Origin: UBA4416 sp044238845 | Lineage (GTDB): Bacteria; Bacteroidota; Bacteroidia; B-17B0; Aurantibacillaceae | Length of the DNA: 15,100 nucleotides | NCBI GenBank assembly: GCA_044238845.1 | Contig: JBIICN010000067.1 | Coordinates: 1-15,100 of the forward strand | Direction: 5' to 3' | Part shown: positions 1 to 7,942 of the stretch, in pieces | How positions within the stretch are numbered: the first letter of the stretch is position 1 | Layout: each line of letters starts with the position of its first letter | Translations under genes and position numbers: made by a program | Notes under the pieces: generated by a model | Told to the model about the DNA's origin: nothing | Seen by the model: only the letters and a program-made list of their open reading frames with translations | Databases searched by the model: none

Positions 1-1
1 A

Positions 2-1102
2 TTATGTACTAGTGCATCAGTTACTTTAACTGCAACTGGTGCAACTTCATATACTTGGAATCCAACAGCGGCTTCAACAGCTTCTATAGTTGATGCTCCA
101 TTGGTAACAACAACTTATACAGTTACTGGTGAAGATGCAATCGGATGTTCTTCATCTCAAACTATTACAATTAGTGTTGGAAGTCCAACAATTACTGCAG
201 TATCATCTCCTTCAATTTTATGTGAAGGTTCATCAGGCTCGCTAAGTGCCAGTGGAGCAACTTCATATACATGGAATCCTGGCGCATTAAATGGAGCAAA
301 TGTTGTTGTTACACCAACAACTACGACAACATATACTGTAGATGGAGATAATGGTAGCGGATGTATTGCAACAACTACAGTTGTTATAACAGTAACACCT
401 GGCCCAACGGTTACAGCGGTTGCGAATCCAACAATTGTATGTGCAGGCTCTTCTGCAACTTTAACAGGAAGTGGCACTACCTCTTATACATGGATACCAC
501 AAAATACAACTGGAAATATTTCAATTGTAACGCCAACTATCGCAACTACATACACATTAATAGGTGATAACGGTGGATGTGTTGCAACAACAGCTGTATT
601 TGTAGATGTAACACCAGGCCCATTAAATGTAACCGCAATTGTAAGTGGAGATATTACTTGTCTTACTTCTACAGTTAACTTAACTGGTAACTCAACTTCT
701 ACTGGTGTTAATTATTCATGGAGTGGACCAAGTTCATATACCTCGTCTGTTCAAAGTCCTTCGGATGTAATAATTCCGGGTGATTATACCTTAACCGTTT
801 CTGATCCAGTTACTGGTTGTTCAACAACAGCAACTACTACTGTAATTGCTAACACTACAATACCTGTTGTTGGAGTTGTATCTCCAGCACCAGTATTAGG
901 TTGTAACTCAACGGTAACACTGTCCGTAATCACAGCAACTGTTCCACCATTGAATTACTTATGGTCAGGTCCAGCAAGTTTTACATCATCAGCACAAAGT
1001 CCAACAACAAATGTAGCTGGAGATTATACAGTAGTAGTTACAGACCCTTCAAATGGATGTCAAAATACGGTAACCATTACTATTGGGACAAGTACAGTAA
1101 CT
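2..1102 (+). repeat. Coding tandem repeats (Ig/PKD-like units) in the secreted protein
   Basis: Two repeat classes are seen. Class 1 has a partial unit up to 181, then units at 182-400 (73 codons) and 401-616 (72 codons). Each has a 'C.GSS.TL..SG.TSYTW.P' front half and a 'VTPT..TTYT..GDNG.GC' back half. The DNA is also similar: GCAACTTCATATAC occurs at 257 and, with one change at the last bases, at 41. Class 2 has units at 620-862 (81 codons) and 863-1102 (80 codons), with a 'Y.WSGP.S.TSS.QSP' core and 'GDYT..V.DP..GC' back half. Boundaries are approximate. The near-constant unit length and DNA similarity of class 1 suggest fairly recent duplication. Confidence 0.8.
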
Positions 1103-2653
1103 CCTGTATTTACTGCTACTATAATTCCTGCAACTTGCTCAGGAACTGTTGCTAATAATGATGGTACAATTTTAATTTCTGGAAATTCAAGTACAGATAC
1201 TTATGATTTATCTCAAGCGTCAACTTATACAGGAACTGCAACTTATAGTACTGGTTCAGTAATTCCTTTTAGTGGAATATTAACAAATACATTAAATAAT
1301 CCAGTAGTATCAACACCATATACTATTCGTGTGTTTGGCGCAAATGGTTGTTTCAAAGACACAACTGTACTTTTAACTCCAACAAACTGTTCAACAGTAA
1401 GTACAACTGTTTTAGGAATGACAAAAGCTGTAAGTACTCCAACCTTTGTAAACAATAACGCTTACAATGTAACTTACACAGTTGTAGCTACAAATGCATC
1501 AACGGTTGATTTAACTGGATTCAGTATTATTGATAATTTAAACAATACGTTTCCTCTTCCTACTACATATAGTGTGATATCAACTCCTGTTGTTACATCA
1601 TTAAACAGTAGCTTAACTGTTAATTCAAGTTATAATGGTTCTTCTCAAAACGACATGCTAATTCCAGCAACAAGTACTTTAACAGCTGGCAGAAAAGATA
1701 CCATTGTATTTACTGTTCAAATTAATCCAAATGGATTCTTTGGGCCATTTAATAACTCTGCTATTGGATTTGGATTTGATGGAACAACGACTGTGTCTGA
1801 TAGTTCAAATACAGGATTTGCTTGGGACCCAGATAATGATGGTGATCCAACAAATAATGATACGGCTACTGTTGTTACTTTAACTCCAAATACTCAAATA
1901 GGTGTTGCTAAAAGCGGAAGTGTATCTGGAATACTACCAGATAAAACATTAGATGTGACTTATGTTATCACTGTTAAAAATTTGGGTAACGACACAATTA
2001 ATTTTGTTCAAGTACTAGATAGTTTGGTAATACTAAATCCAGCAACATTTACTATTAAATCAGGGCCAACAGCAACAGGAAGCTTAACTGCTAATAGTAA
2101 TTATAATGGGAATACTGATATAGGATTATTAGTGTCTAATAGTAGCACATTAGCACCTGGACAGACAGAAACTATTACATTAGTTCTTAATGTTACACCA
2201 AACGGAGTTCGTTCATTAACCAATACTGCCATAGGTGCTGGATTTGGATCTGATGGCGGTATCGTTAGAGATACCTCCCATACTGGCAGCGAGCCTGATC
2301 CTAATGGAAATGGAAACGCAAGTGATCCAGGCGAAAATGTACCTACAGTATTAGAGTTACCTGATGTGAATTTATTTATACCTGAAGTATTTACGCCAGA
2401 TGGTGATGGTAAAAATGATTTCTTCGTTATTAAAGGCATTGAAGGTAGAACTGTAAAAATAACTGTGTTTAATCGTTGGGGTAATAAGGTGTATGAAAAT
2501 GAATCTTATGATAATACATGGGAAGGTATACCAAATGTGAGTGGATTAATTATAGGCAATAATAAATTACCACAAGGCACTTACTACTATATCGTTGAAT
2601 TTGAAGATGGTGTTGATGAAACAATAAATGGATATGTTGTATTACAGTATTAA
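2..2653 (+). CDS. Large secreted repeat protein with T9SS type-B C-terminal domain (5' end outside window)
   Basis: The frame is open from position 2, so the gene starts upstream; 883 residues are visible. A TTG at 101 lies inside a repeat and is not the start. Order of domains: five Ig/PKD-like beta repeats (about 2-1102), each with a conserved Cys pair and a W near the middle; a SprB-repeat-like unit (about 1103-1395); two DUF11-like units of about 150 residues (about 1400-1890 and 1890-2360), sharing a 'S.YNG' stretch and a Thr-rich 'TL..G..DTI/ETI' strand; and a final ~95 residues with FTPDGDGKNDFF, FNRWGNKVYE and LPQGTYYYIV, the hallmarks of the gliding-motility-associated type-B CTD (TIGR04131-like). 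Type-B proteins are exported across the outer membrane by the T9SS and often stay at the surface. An adhesin or other extracellular structural role is inference; no catalytic domain is visible. The stop is 37 bp before the PorP/SprF-like gene, suggesting one operon. Confidence 0.9.
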   Translation, partial: LCTSASVTLTATGATSYTWNPTAASTASIVDAPLVTTTYTVTGEDAIGCSSSQTITISVGSPTITAVSSPSILCEGSSGSLSASGATSYTWNPGALNGANVVVTPTTTTTYTVDGDNGSGCIATTTVVITVTPGPTVTAVANPTIVCAGSSATLTGSGTTSYTWIPQNTTGNISIVTPTIATTYTLIGDNGGCVATTAVFVDVTPGPLNVTAIVSGDITCLTSTVNLTGNSTSTGVNYSWSGPSSYTSSVQSPSDVIIPGDYTLTVSDPVTGCSTTATTTVIANTTIPVVGVVSPAPVLGCNSTVTLSVITATVPPLNYLWSGPASFTSSAQSPTTNVAGDYTVVVTDPSNGCQNTVTITIGTSTVTPVFTATIIPATCSGTVANNDGTILISGNSSTDTYDLSQASTYTGTATYSTGSVIPFSGILTNTLNNPVVSTPYTIRVFGANGCFKDTTVLLTPTNCSTVSTTVLGMTKAVSTPTFVNNNAYNVTYTVVATNASTVDLTGFSIIDNLNNTFPLPTTYSVISTPVVTSLNSSLTVNSSYNGSSQNDMLIPATSTLTAGRKDTIVFTVQINPNGFFGPFNNSAIGFGFDGTTTVSDSSNTGFAWDPDNDGDPTNNDTATVVTLTPNTQIGVAKSGSVSGILPDKTLDVTYVITVKNLGNDTINFVQVLDSLVILNPATFTIKSGPTATGSLTANSNYNGNTDIGLLVSNSSTLAPGQTETITLVLNVTPNGVRSLTNTAIGAGFGSDGGIVRDTSHTGSEPDPNGNGNASDPGENVPTVLELPDVNLFIPEVFTPDGDGKNDFFVIKGIEGRTVKITVFNRWGNKVYENESYDNTWEGIPNVSGLIIGNNKLPQGTYYYIVEFEDGVDETINGYVVLQY

Positions 2654-2690
2654 TAATAAATAGCATTTGATAATCTTGAAAATAAAGAAA

Positions 2691-3626
2691 ATGAAAAAAT
2701 CAATTTTAATAATTATAGTAGCATTATTTAGTGTCGTTTGTGCTAATGCACAGTATGACGCTATGTTTACACAATACATGTTTAACGAGATGTACATTAA
2801 TCCAGCGTATGCAGGTTCTAAAGATGCTATGGCAGTTAACATGAGTCATAGGCAACAGTGGATTAATTTCCCAGGAAGACCAATTACCACATCATTTACT
2901 TTACATGGCCCTTTAGCTAATGATAAAATGGGACTAGGTATTAGTTTATTAAATGAGCAAATTGGTAAATTAAGCAGAAATTTGGTGTACTTAAATTATG
3001 CTTACAGACTTAAAGTAAGCGAAAAAGGAAAATTATCGTTTGGTTTAATGGGAGGTATTCACAATCAAGTTAATAAGTTGTCCGAACTAAAAGCTACAGA
3101 AACTGGTGATATTCAGATTTCAAGCAACACGCCAAGTATTATTGCTCCAAACTTTGGAGCTGGTATTTATTACTACACTAATAAATTTTATGCTGGTGTA
3201 TCGGTACCTAGAATGGTAGATGATAGTTATATGTTTAACCAATCTGGTGAAATTATAAAATCAAACAAATTAAACGTCAGTAAGTTTCATTACTATTTAA
3301 CTGCTGGTTATGTATTTGATATTAACGAAGATTTAAAAGTGAAGCCTCAAACTATGATTAAACTTGTTCAAAATGCACCTTTGCAGTTTGATGTGAATGT
3401 AAATTTTTTAATCAAAAGTAAAATTTGGGCTGGCGTTTCTTATAGAAGTGGCGCTGATATTTCGGCATTATTAGGATTACAGGTAACGCCTCAATTTTTG
3501 GTTAATTATTCATATGATTATGCCTTAACAAAAATTCAAACATACTCACAAGGTTCTCATGAGATTACATTAGGATATGTTTTTTCATACAAACAACGTA
3601 AAGTAGTAACACCAAGATATTTCTAA
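2691..3626 (+). CDS. PorP/SprF-family type IX secretion outer-membrane protein
   Basis: This 311-residue protein begins at ATG 2691, which gives an ideal signal peptide (MKKSILIIIVALFSVVCANA, then Q). A TTG eight codons upstream would only add a charged leader and was not chosen. The mature start 'QYDAMFTQYMFNEMYINPAYAGS', with the following 'HRQQWINFPGRP', is the diagnostic opening of the PorP/SprF family (TIGR03519-like). The rest alternates short polar and aromatic strands ending in 'YSYD' and 'HEITLGYVF', as expected for an outer-membrane beta barrel. PorP is a core T9SS component in Porphyromonas, and the paralogue SprF is required for export or surface attachment of the type-B adhesin SprB in Flavobacterium johnsoniae. 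Here the gene lies between a type-B substrate and a PorE-like gene, 4 bp before the latter, so a dedicated partner role for the upstream substrate is the likely reading. Whether it is the genome's sole PorP or a paralogue cannot be told. Confidence 0.92.
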   Translation: MKKSILIIIVALFSVVCANAQYDAMFTQYMFNEMYINPAYAGSKDAMAVNMSHRQQWINFPGRPITTSFTLHGPLANDKMGLGISLLNEQIGKLSRNLVYLNYAYRLKVSEKGKLSFGLMGGIHNQVNKLSELKATETGDIQISSNTPSIIAPNFGAGIYYYTNKFYAGVSVPRMVDDSYMFNQSGEIIKSNKLNVSKFHYYLTAGYVFDINEDLKVKPQTMIKLVQNAPLQFDVNVNFLIKSKIWAGVSYRSGADISALLGLQVTPQFLVNYSYDYALTKIQTYSQGSHEITLGYVFSYKQRKVVTPRYF

Positions 3627-3630
3627 TTTT

Positions 3631-5835
3631 ATGAATAAGTCAAATATTATATTTTCAATTATATGTTTGTTTGCTTTAAATGGAACCGCTCAAACGGGCT
3701 CTATCAATTCGGCTAACAAATTGTATTTTCAAAAATTATACACTCAAGCTATCCCAAAATACGAAAGCGTGTTGAAAAAAGATAGTTCAAATGCAGAAGT
3801 CTTAAATAATTTAGGGGATTGCTATCGTTTAACAAACAACAATAAAGGTCAATTAATTTGCTATGGTAAATTAGTTAGTAGTGGTAAAGCAGAAGAAGTT
3901 CATAAATTATACTATGGACAAGCTTTAATGGAAGCAGGAAAATATGATGATGCAAAAAGATACATGGATGAGTTCAAAGCTGATAAACGCGGAGAAGAGT
4001 TTTCAAAAGGATTAGCAAATCTTGCTGCATTTTCTAAAAATGCGGATGCTTATAGTGTTTTAGAATCTCCATTCAATACTACCTATGATGATTTTGCCGC
4101 AACTACTTTTTTAAATGATAAAATTGTTTTTACATCAACAAGAACAAAATCAACTTGGATTACAAAAAGACATGGATGGACAGGTAATAGTTATTGCCAT
4201 ATGTACATGACTGAAAAAAATCAATTTGGCGAATACGAAACGCCTGCAATGTTCATTGCGGAGTTTGCAACAAAGTTTAATGACGGTCCTTTTTGTTCCT
4301 CTAAAGATGGTCAAACCATATTTTTTACTAGAAATGGTATTAACAAAAAAGAAAAAAGTTTGGATGGATCTCAAAAGCTTAGAATTTTTCAAGCAACCAT
4401 TATAAAAGACGATATTCAATCATTAATGGATTTGAAAATAAATAGTAACGAATACAATTGTGCGCATCCTGCTTTAAGTAGTGATGGAAAAACTTTATAT
4501 TTTGCTTCAGACATGGGCGGAGGACAAGGAGGCATGGACATTTGGTATTGCAAATTAGATGCTGGTGGAGCATGGGGATCACCAATAAATTTAGGCGACA
4601 AGGTTAATACACAAGGCAATGAATTATTTCCATCTATAACTGAAGATAATATTTTATACTTTGCTTCAAATGGTCATCAAGGCCTTGGAGGTTTAGATAT
4701 TTTTGAAACAAAAATCAAAGAAGATAAAGCTGGGAAAATTTATAATATGGGCAAACCTGTAAATAGTGAACATGATGATTTTGCTTACAATGTATATGCA
4801 GAAGGCAAAAAAGCATTTTTAAGTTCTAACAGAAAAACTGGTGGAATGAATGATGATATTTATAATGTAGATATTCTAAAAAAAGTAGCCAGAGGAAAAA
4901 CGGTGAATTTTATAGTGAAAAATAAAGACAATCAAGAAATACTTCCCTTAACAACTATTAAGCTTAATACAGATTCATTTACTACAAATGATAAAGGTGA
5001 ATTTCAGTTTGTTTTAGAAGAAGATGTGAGTTATAAATTATTAGTAAAAAAAGAGAACTACTTTGATATTGAAGATTCACTTTCAACTAAAACAACACCT
5101 GAAGGAGATGAGTTTACAAAAACCTTTGAATTAGAAAAAGATCCAAATTTATCTTTATTAGCTGGTATATATGATGCTAAAACTGGTGCAGGAATTGAAG
5201 GAGTGAAAATTAAAATGAAAGACTTAGCAGTAAGTAATGATTTTGAATTAATTCAAACAGAAAAAAATGGCGAGTATAAAAAACCTTTAAAAGGCAAAAG
5301 AATTGGCGATAAATTATTGTATTTAGTTACAATTGAAAAAGAAGGGTATGTGACTAAAACAACAAATTTTACGTATGAAATTAAAAAAGAAGGTGAAATT
5401 CAAATGAATGAATTATTAGCCTTAACGATTGGAAAAGTTGAAGTTGGAATGGATTTAGCAAAAATGATTGATATTAAGCCTATTTATTTTGATTTAGGAA
5501 AATCAACTATCCGAAAAGATGCATCCGTAGAATTAGATAAAGTAGTAGCAGTAATGAAAGAATATCCAGCAATGATTATTGAGTTGGGAGCACATACAGA
5601 TTGCAGGGGGGCAGCTGCATCTAATCTTAAATTATCGGGAGCAAGAGCAAAAGCATCAGCTGCTTATATTGTAAAACAGGGGATTGATAAAACTAGAATT
5701 TCAGGAAAAGGTTATGGAGAAAGTAAATTATTAAATTCTTGTGGCTGTGAAGGAAAAGTAAAATCTACTTGTACAGAATTTGAACATTCGCAAAATAGAA
5801 GAACAGAATTTATTATTGTGAAATTGAAGAACTAG
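3631..5835 (+). CDS. PorE-like protein: TPR, WD40-like propeller, regulatory-like domains, OmpA C-terminal domain
   Basis: 734 residues, starting at ATG 3631, 4 bp after the preceding stop. A signal peptide is visible (residues 1-21, ending GTAQ) with no convincing lipobox. Residues about 24-135 form TPR-type helices ('LYFQKLYTQAIPKYESVL', 'AEVLNNLGDCY'). About 150-415 hold PD40/WD40-like propeller blades ('PALSSDGKTLYFASD', 'PSITEDNILYFAS', 'GGLDIFET'). About 425-600 hold two carboxypeptidase-regulatory/CNA-B-like beta domains. The last ~120 residues are an OmpA-like peptidoglycan-binding domain ('IYFDLGKSTIRKDA', 'LGAHTDCRG', 'LSGARAKA', 'NRRTEFII'). This architecture matches PorE of Porphyromonas gingivalis, a T9SS component thought to tie the outer-membrane complex to peptidoglycan. 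The OmpA domain carries an extra Cys-rich insertion (CGCEGKVKSTC) before the final Arg motif, common in Bacteroidota homologues. The context with a PorP/SprF gene and type-B substrate supports the call; a paralogue serving only this cassette is possible. Confidence 0.87.
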   Translation: MNKSNIIFSIICLFALNGTAQTGSINSANKLYFQKLYTQAIPKYESVLKKDSSNAEVLNNLGDCYRLTNNNKGQLICYGKLVSSGKAEEVHKLYYGQALMEAGKYDDAKRYMDEFKADKRGEEFSKGLANLAAFSKNADAYSVLESPFNTTYDDFAATTFLNDKIVFTSTRTKSTWITKRHGWTGNSYCHMYMTEKNQFGEYETPAMFIAEFATKFNDGPFCSSKDGQTIFFTRNGINKKEKSLDGSQKLRIFQATIIKDDIQSLMDLKINSNEYNCAHPALSSDGKTLYFASDMGGGQGGMDIWYCKLDAGGAWGSPINLGDKVNTQGNELFPSITEDNILYFASNGHQGLGGLDIFETKIKEDKAGKIYNMGKPVNSEHDDFAYNVYAEGKKAFLSSNRKTGGMNDDIYNVDILKKVARGKTVNFIVKNKDNQEILPLTTIKLNTDSFTTNDKGEFQFVLEEDVSYKLLVKKENYFDIEDSLSTKTTPEGDEFTKTFELEKDPNLSLLAGIYDAKTGAGIEGVKIKMKDLAVSNDFELIQTEKNGEYKKPLKGKRIGDKLLYLVTIEKEGYVTKTTNFTYEIKKEGEIQMNELLALTIGKVEVGMDLAKMIDIKPIYFDLGKSTIRKDASVELDKVVAVMKEYPAMIIELGAHTDCRGAAASNLKLSGARAKASAAYIVKQGIDKTRISGKGYGESKLLNSCGCEGKVKSTCTEFEHSQNRRTEFIIVKLKN

Positions 5836-5859
5836 ATTGAAGAGTTTTCAATTAATTTT

Positions 5860-5888
5860 AGCTCTCTTAATTTAGGAGAGCTTTTTTT
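5860..5888 (+). terminator. Intrinsic terminator after the T9SS cassette
   Basis: AGCTCTC (5860-5866) pairs perfectly with GAGAGCT (5876-5882); one G:T and one A:T pair may extend the stem into the 9-nt interval. A run of seven T (5882-5888) follows at once. It lies 24 bp after the stop of the PorE-like gene, so the three-gene cassette probably ends here and the next gene needs its own promoter. Confidence 0.85.
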
Positions 5889-5932
5889 ATTTAAGTTTTA
5901 ATCTTAACTTAGTATATTATCATTTCTGTCAT

Positions 5933-7939
5933 ATTAAAACTTTCCTTTACATATTCTTATTTATTTTTGTTAGCATCGCTAACTCTCAAAATTTAGATAG
6001 TTTGCATAATAACTATCTTAAACAAACTGATGAAAAAAAGAAAGTGGAAGCATTGTTAGAATATGGCGATGAACTTTCTCAATATAACATCGATTCAGCG
6101 TTATCCTGTGGAGCTATTTCAATAAAAATCGGCAAAAAACTCAGAGATACATCTGTAATTGGCCAAGGATATATTTTATATGGATATAGTGCTTTAGCAA
6201 AAGCAGATTATAAAACTGCTCTTCAAAGTTTTTTAACAGCTCATGATTTATTTAAAAAATCAAATAATAAAGGCAAACTAGCACAGTGTTATACAGCCAT
6301 AGGCATTGTGTATTGGTATCAAGGATTTACTGAAAAGGCAATTTATTATTACAAAAAAAATATTTCCATTAGTATAGAAATAAATGATGACAATGGATTA
6401 GCAGCTAGTTATGGCAATTTGGCAATTATTTTTGATGAGAATAGAGATTTTGAAAATGCCTTACAGTATTATAATAGTGCCTTGGTAATCTTTGAGAAGA
6501 AAAAAAAGATGAATGAAATGGCGGCTTGTTTAGATAATATGTCACTCGTTTATAAACAACAAAAAGATTTTAGAAAAGCATTAAATTTTAATAAACGAAG
6601 TTATAAAATACGAGAATCCATTAGAGATACTCTAGGAATGCTTGCTAGCATGGAAAATTTGGGAAGTATTTTTATTACGCTTGAAAAATATGATGATGCT
6701 ATTTCTATCAGTCAACAAGTAGTTAGTATTGCTCAACGTTTGGGATCTAAAGAAGATTTAAAATTTTCTTATGTTAATTTAAAAGATGCCTATGAAGGCA
6801 AGAAAGATTATTTTAACGCTAACATCATTTTAAATAAATTAATGTCAATTAAAGATAGCTTGAGAAGTATTGATAACGCTAATCAAATAGTAGAATTAGA
6901 AACAAAATTTAAAACTAAAGAGAAGGAAATTGAATTAAATGAAATAAAGTTAGTTCAGCAATTAAAAGAAAAAGAAAACAGTGAAAAACTTCAAAAGAAG
7001 AATAACTTCATTGTTGTACTTTCGATTTTTGGAGCTCTCATTTTATTAATTGGAATCCTACTTTTAAAGAGATATAAAGAAAAACAAGAAATTGCGGAAG
7101 CAATTAATAGGAAAAACGAAGCTATTGAAGCACAGAAAATAGTAATCGATAAAGCATACCAAGAACTTTCTGAAAAAAATAAAGATATTACAGATAGTAT
7201 AAAGTATGCTCAAAAAATTCAATTAGCTGTTTTGCCGAGTCATAAATTTATTTTGGGAGAACTTAGCAAAACAGATACCGAGCATTTTATTTTATTTAAA
7301 CCAAAAGATATTGTTAGCGGAGATTTTTATTGGTTTCATAAAACAGATAAGGCTTTGTTTTATGTTACAGCCGATTCAACGGGACATGGTGTTCCCGGTG
7401 GCTTTATGAGTATGCTAGGCATTAATTTACTAAATGAAATTGTAATTGAGCGAGGCGTTACTAATCCAGGAGATATTTTAAATAGGCTAAGAGAGGAGAT
7501 AGTTAGATCTCTTAAAACAGATGATGGATATTCAAAAGACGGCATGGATGCAGTGGTTTGTAAAATTGATTTTCAATCAAAAACCTTAGAGTATGCTGCT
7601 GCAAACAATCCAATTTATTTAATTAGAAAAAATGGATTAATAGTTTTATCAGCTCAAAAAATGCCTGTAGGATATTCAGATGTCATGAATCCTTTCGAAA
7701 CGAATTCTATTTTGTTAGAATCTGAGGATTGTATTTATACAATTACTGATGGTTTTGCTGATCAGTTCGGTGGACCAAAAGGAAAAAAATTTAAATATAA
7801 ACAATTAAAAGAGCTATTGGTTTCAATAAGTAATGAACCTTTGCAAAGTCAGGTAAATGTGTTAAATGAAACTTTCGAAAACTGGAAGGGTGATTTAGAA
7901 CAAGTGGATGACGTATGTGTGATTGGGATTAAAATTTAA
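5933..7939 (+). CDS. Membrane sensor with TPR repeats and SpoIIE/PP2C serine phosphatase domain
   Basis: From the ATT at 5933 it encodes 668 residues. The usual first start (TTG 6002) would begin after a clear signal peptide whose in-frame codons run from 5933 (KTFLYIFLFIFVSIANSQ); no ATG, GTG or TTG lies in frame between 5836 and 6002. I therefore place the start at ATT, with doubt. After the signal peptide come about six to seven TPR units (about residues 40-310, with 'A.CY..IG.VY' and 'A..YGNLA.IF' patterns), a charged coiled coil, one transmembrane helix (about 359-378), a second coiled coil and the common linker 'YAQKIQLAVLPS'. The phosphatase domain follows (about 440-668). Metal-binding aspartates are visible in VSGDFYW (D464), TADSTGHG (D481), ITDGFAD (D606) and QVDDVCVIG (D659/D660). 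The predicted topology is periplasmic TPRs and a cytoplasmic phosphatase, probably acting on an anti-sigma-antagonist-like phosphoprotein. Its target is unknown. It converges on aroB with 3 bp between the stop codons. Confidence 0.85.
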   Translation: MKTFLYIFLFIFVSIANSQNLDSLHNNYLKQTDEKKKVEALLEYGDELSQYNIDSALSCGAISIKIGKKLRDTSVIGQGYILYGYSALAKADYKTALQSFLTAHDLFKKSNNKGKLAQCYTAIGIVYWYQGFTEKAIYYYKKNISISIEINDDNGLAASYGNLAIIFDENRDFENALQYYNSALVIFEKKKKMNEMAACLDNMSLVYKQQKDFRKALNFNKRSYKIRESIRDTLGMLASMENLGSIFITLEKYDDAISISQQVVSIAQRLGSKEDLKFSYVNLKDAYEGKKDYFNANIILNKLMSIKDSLRSIDNANQIVELETKFKTKEKEIELNEIKLVQQLKEKENSEKLQKKNNFIVVLSIFGALILLIGILLLKRYKEKQEIAEAINRKNEAIEAQKIVIDKAYQELSEKNKDITDSIKYAQKIQLAVLPSHKFILGELSKTDTEHFILFKPKDIVSGDFYWFHKTDKALFYVTADSTGHGVPGGFMSMLGINLLNEIVIERGVTNPGDILNRLREEIVRSLKTDDGYSKDGMDAVVCKIDFQSKTLEYAAANNPIYLIRKNGLIVLSAQKMPVGYSDVMNPFETNSILLESEDCIYTITDGFADQFGGPKGKKFKYKQLKELLVSISNEPLQSQVNVLNETFENWKGDLEQVDDVCVIGIKI

Positions 7940-7942
7940 AAA

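Noticed and set aside
2..1102. Regular repeats resembling a CRISPR-like or satellite array
   Set aside because: The period is 216-243 bp, the whole stretch is one open frame, and the units translate to Ig/PKD-like domains with conserved Cys and Trp.
5962..5969. TATTTTTG as a promoter -7 element before TTG 6002 of the sensor gene
   Set aside because: It falls inside codons for the signal peptide (Ile-Phe-Val), has no -33 partner, and would give a protein lacking its export signal. It remains a weak alternative if ATT is not used.
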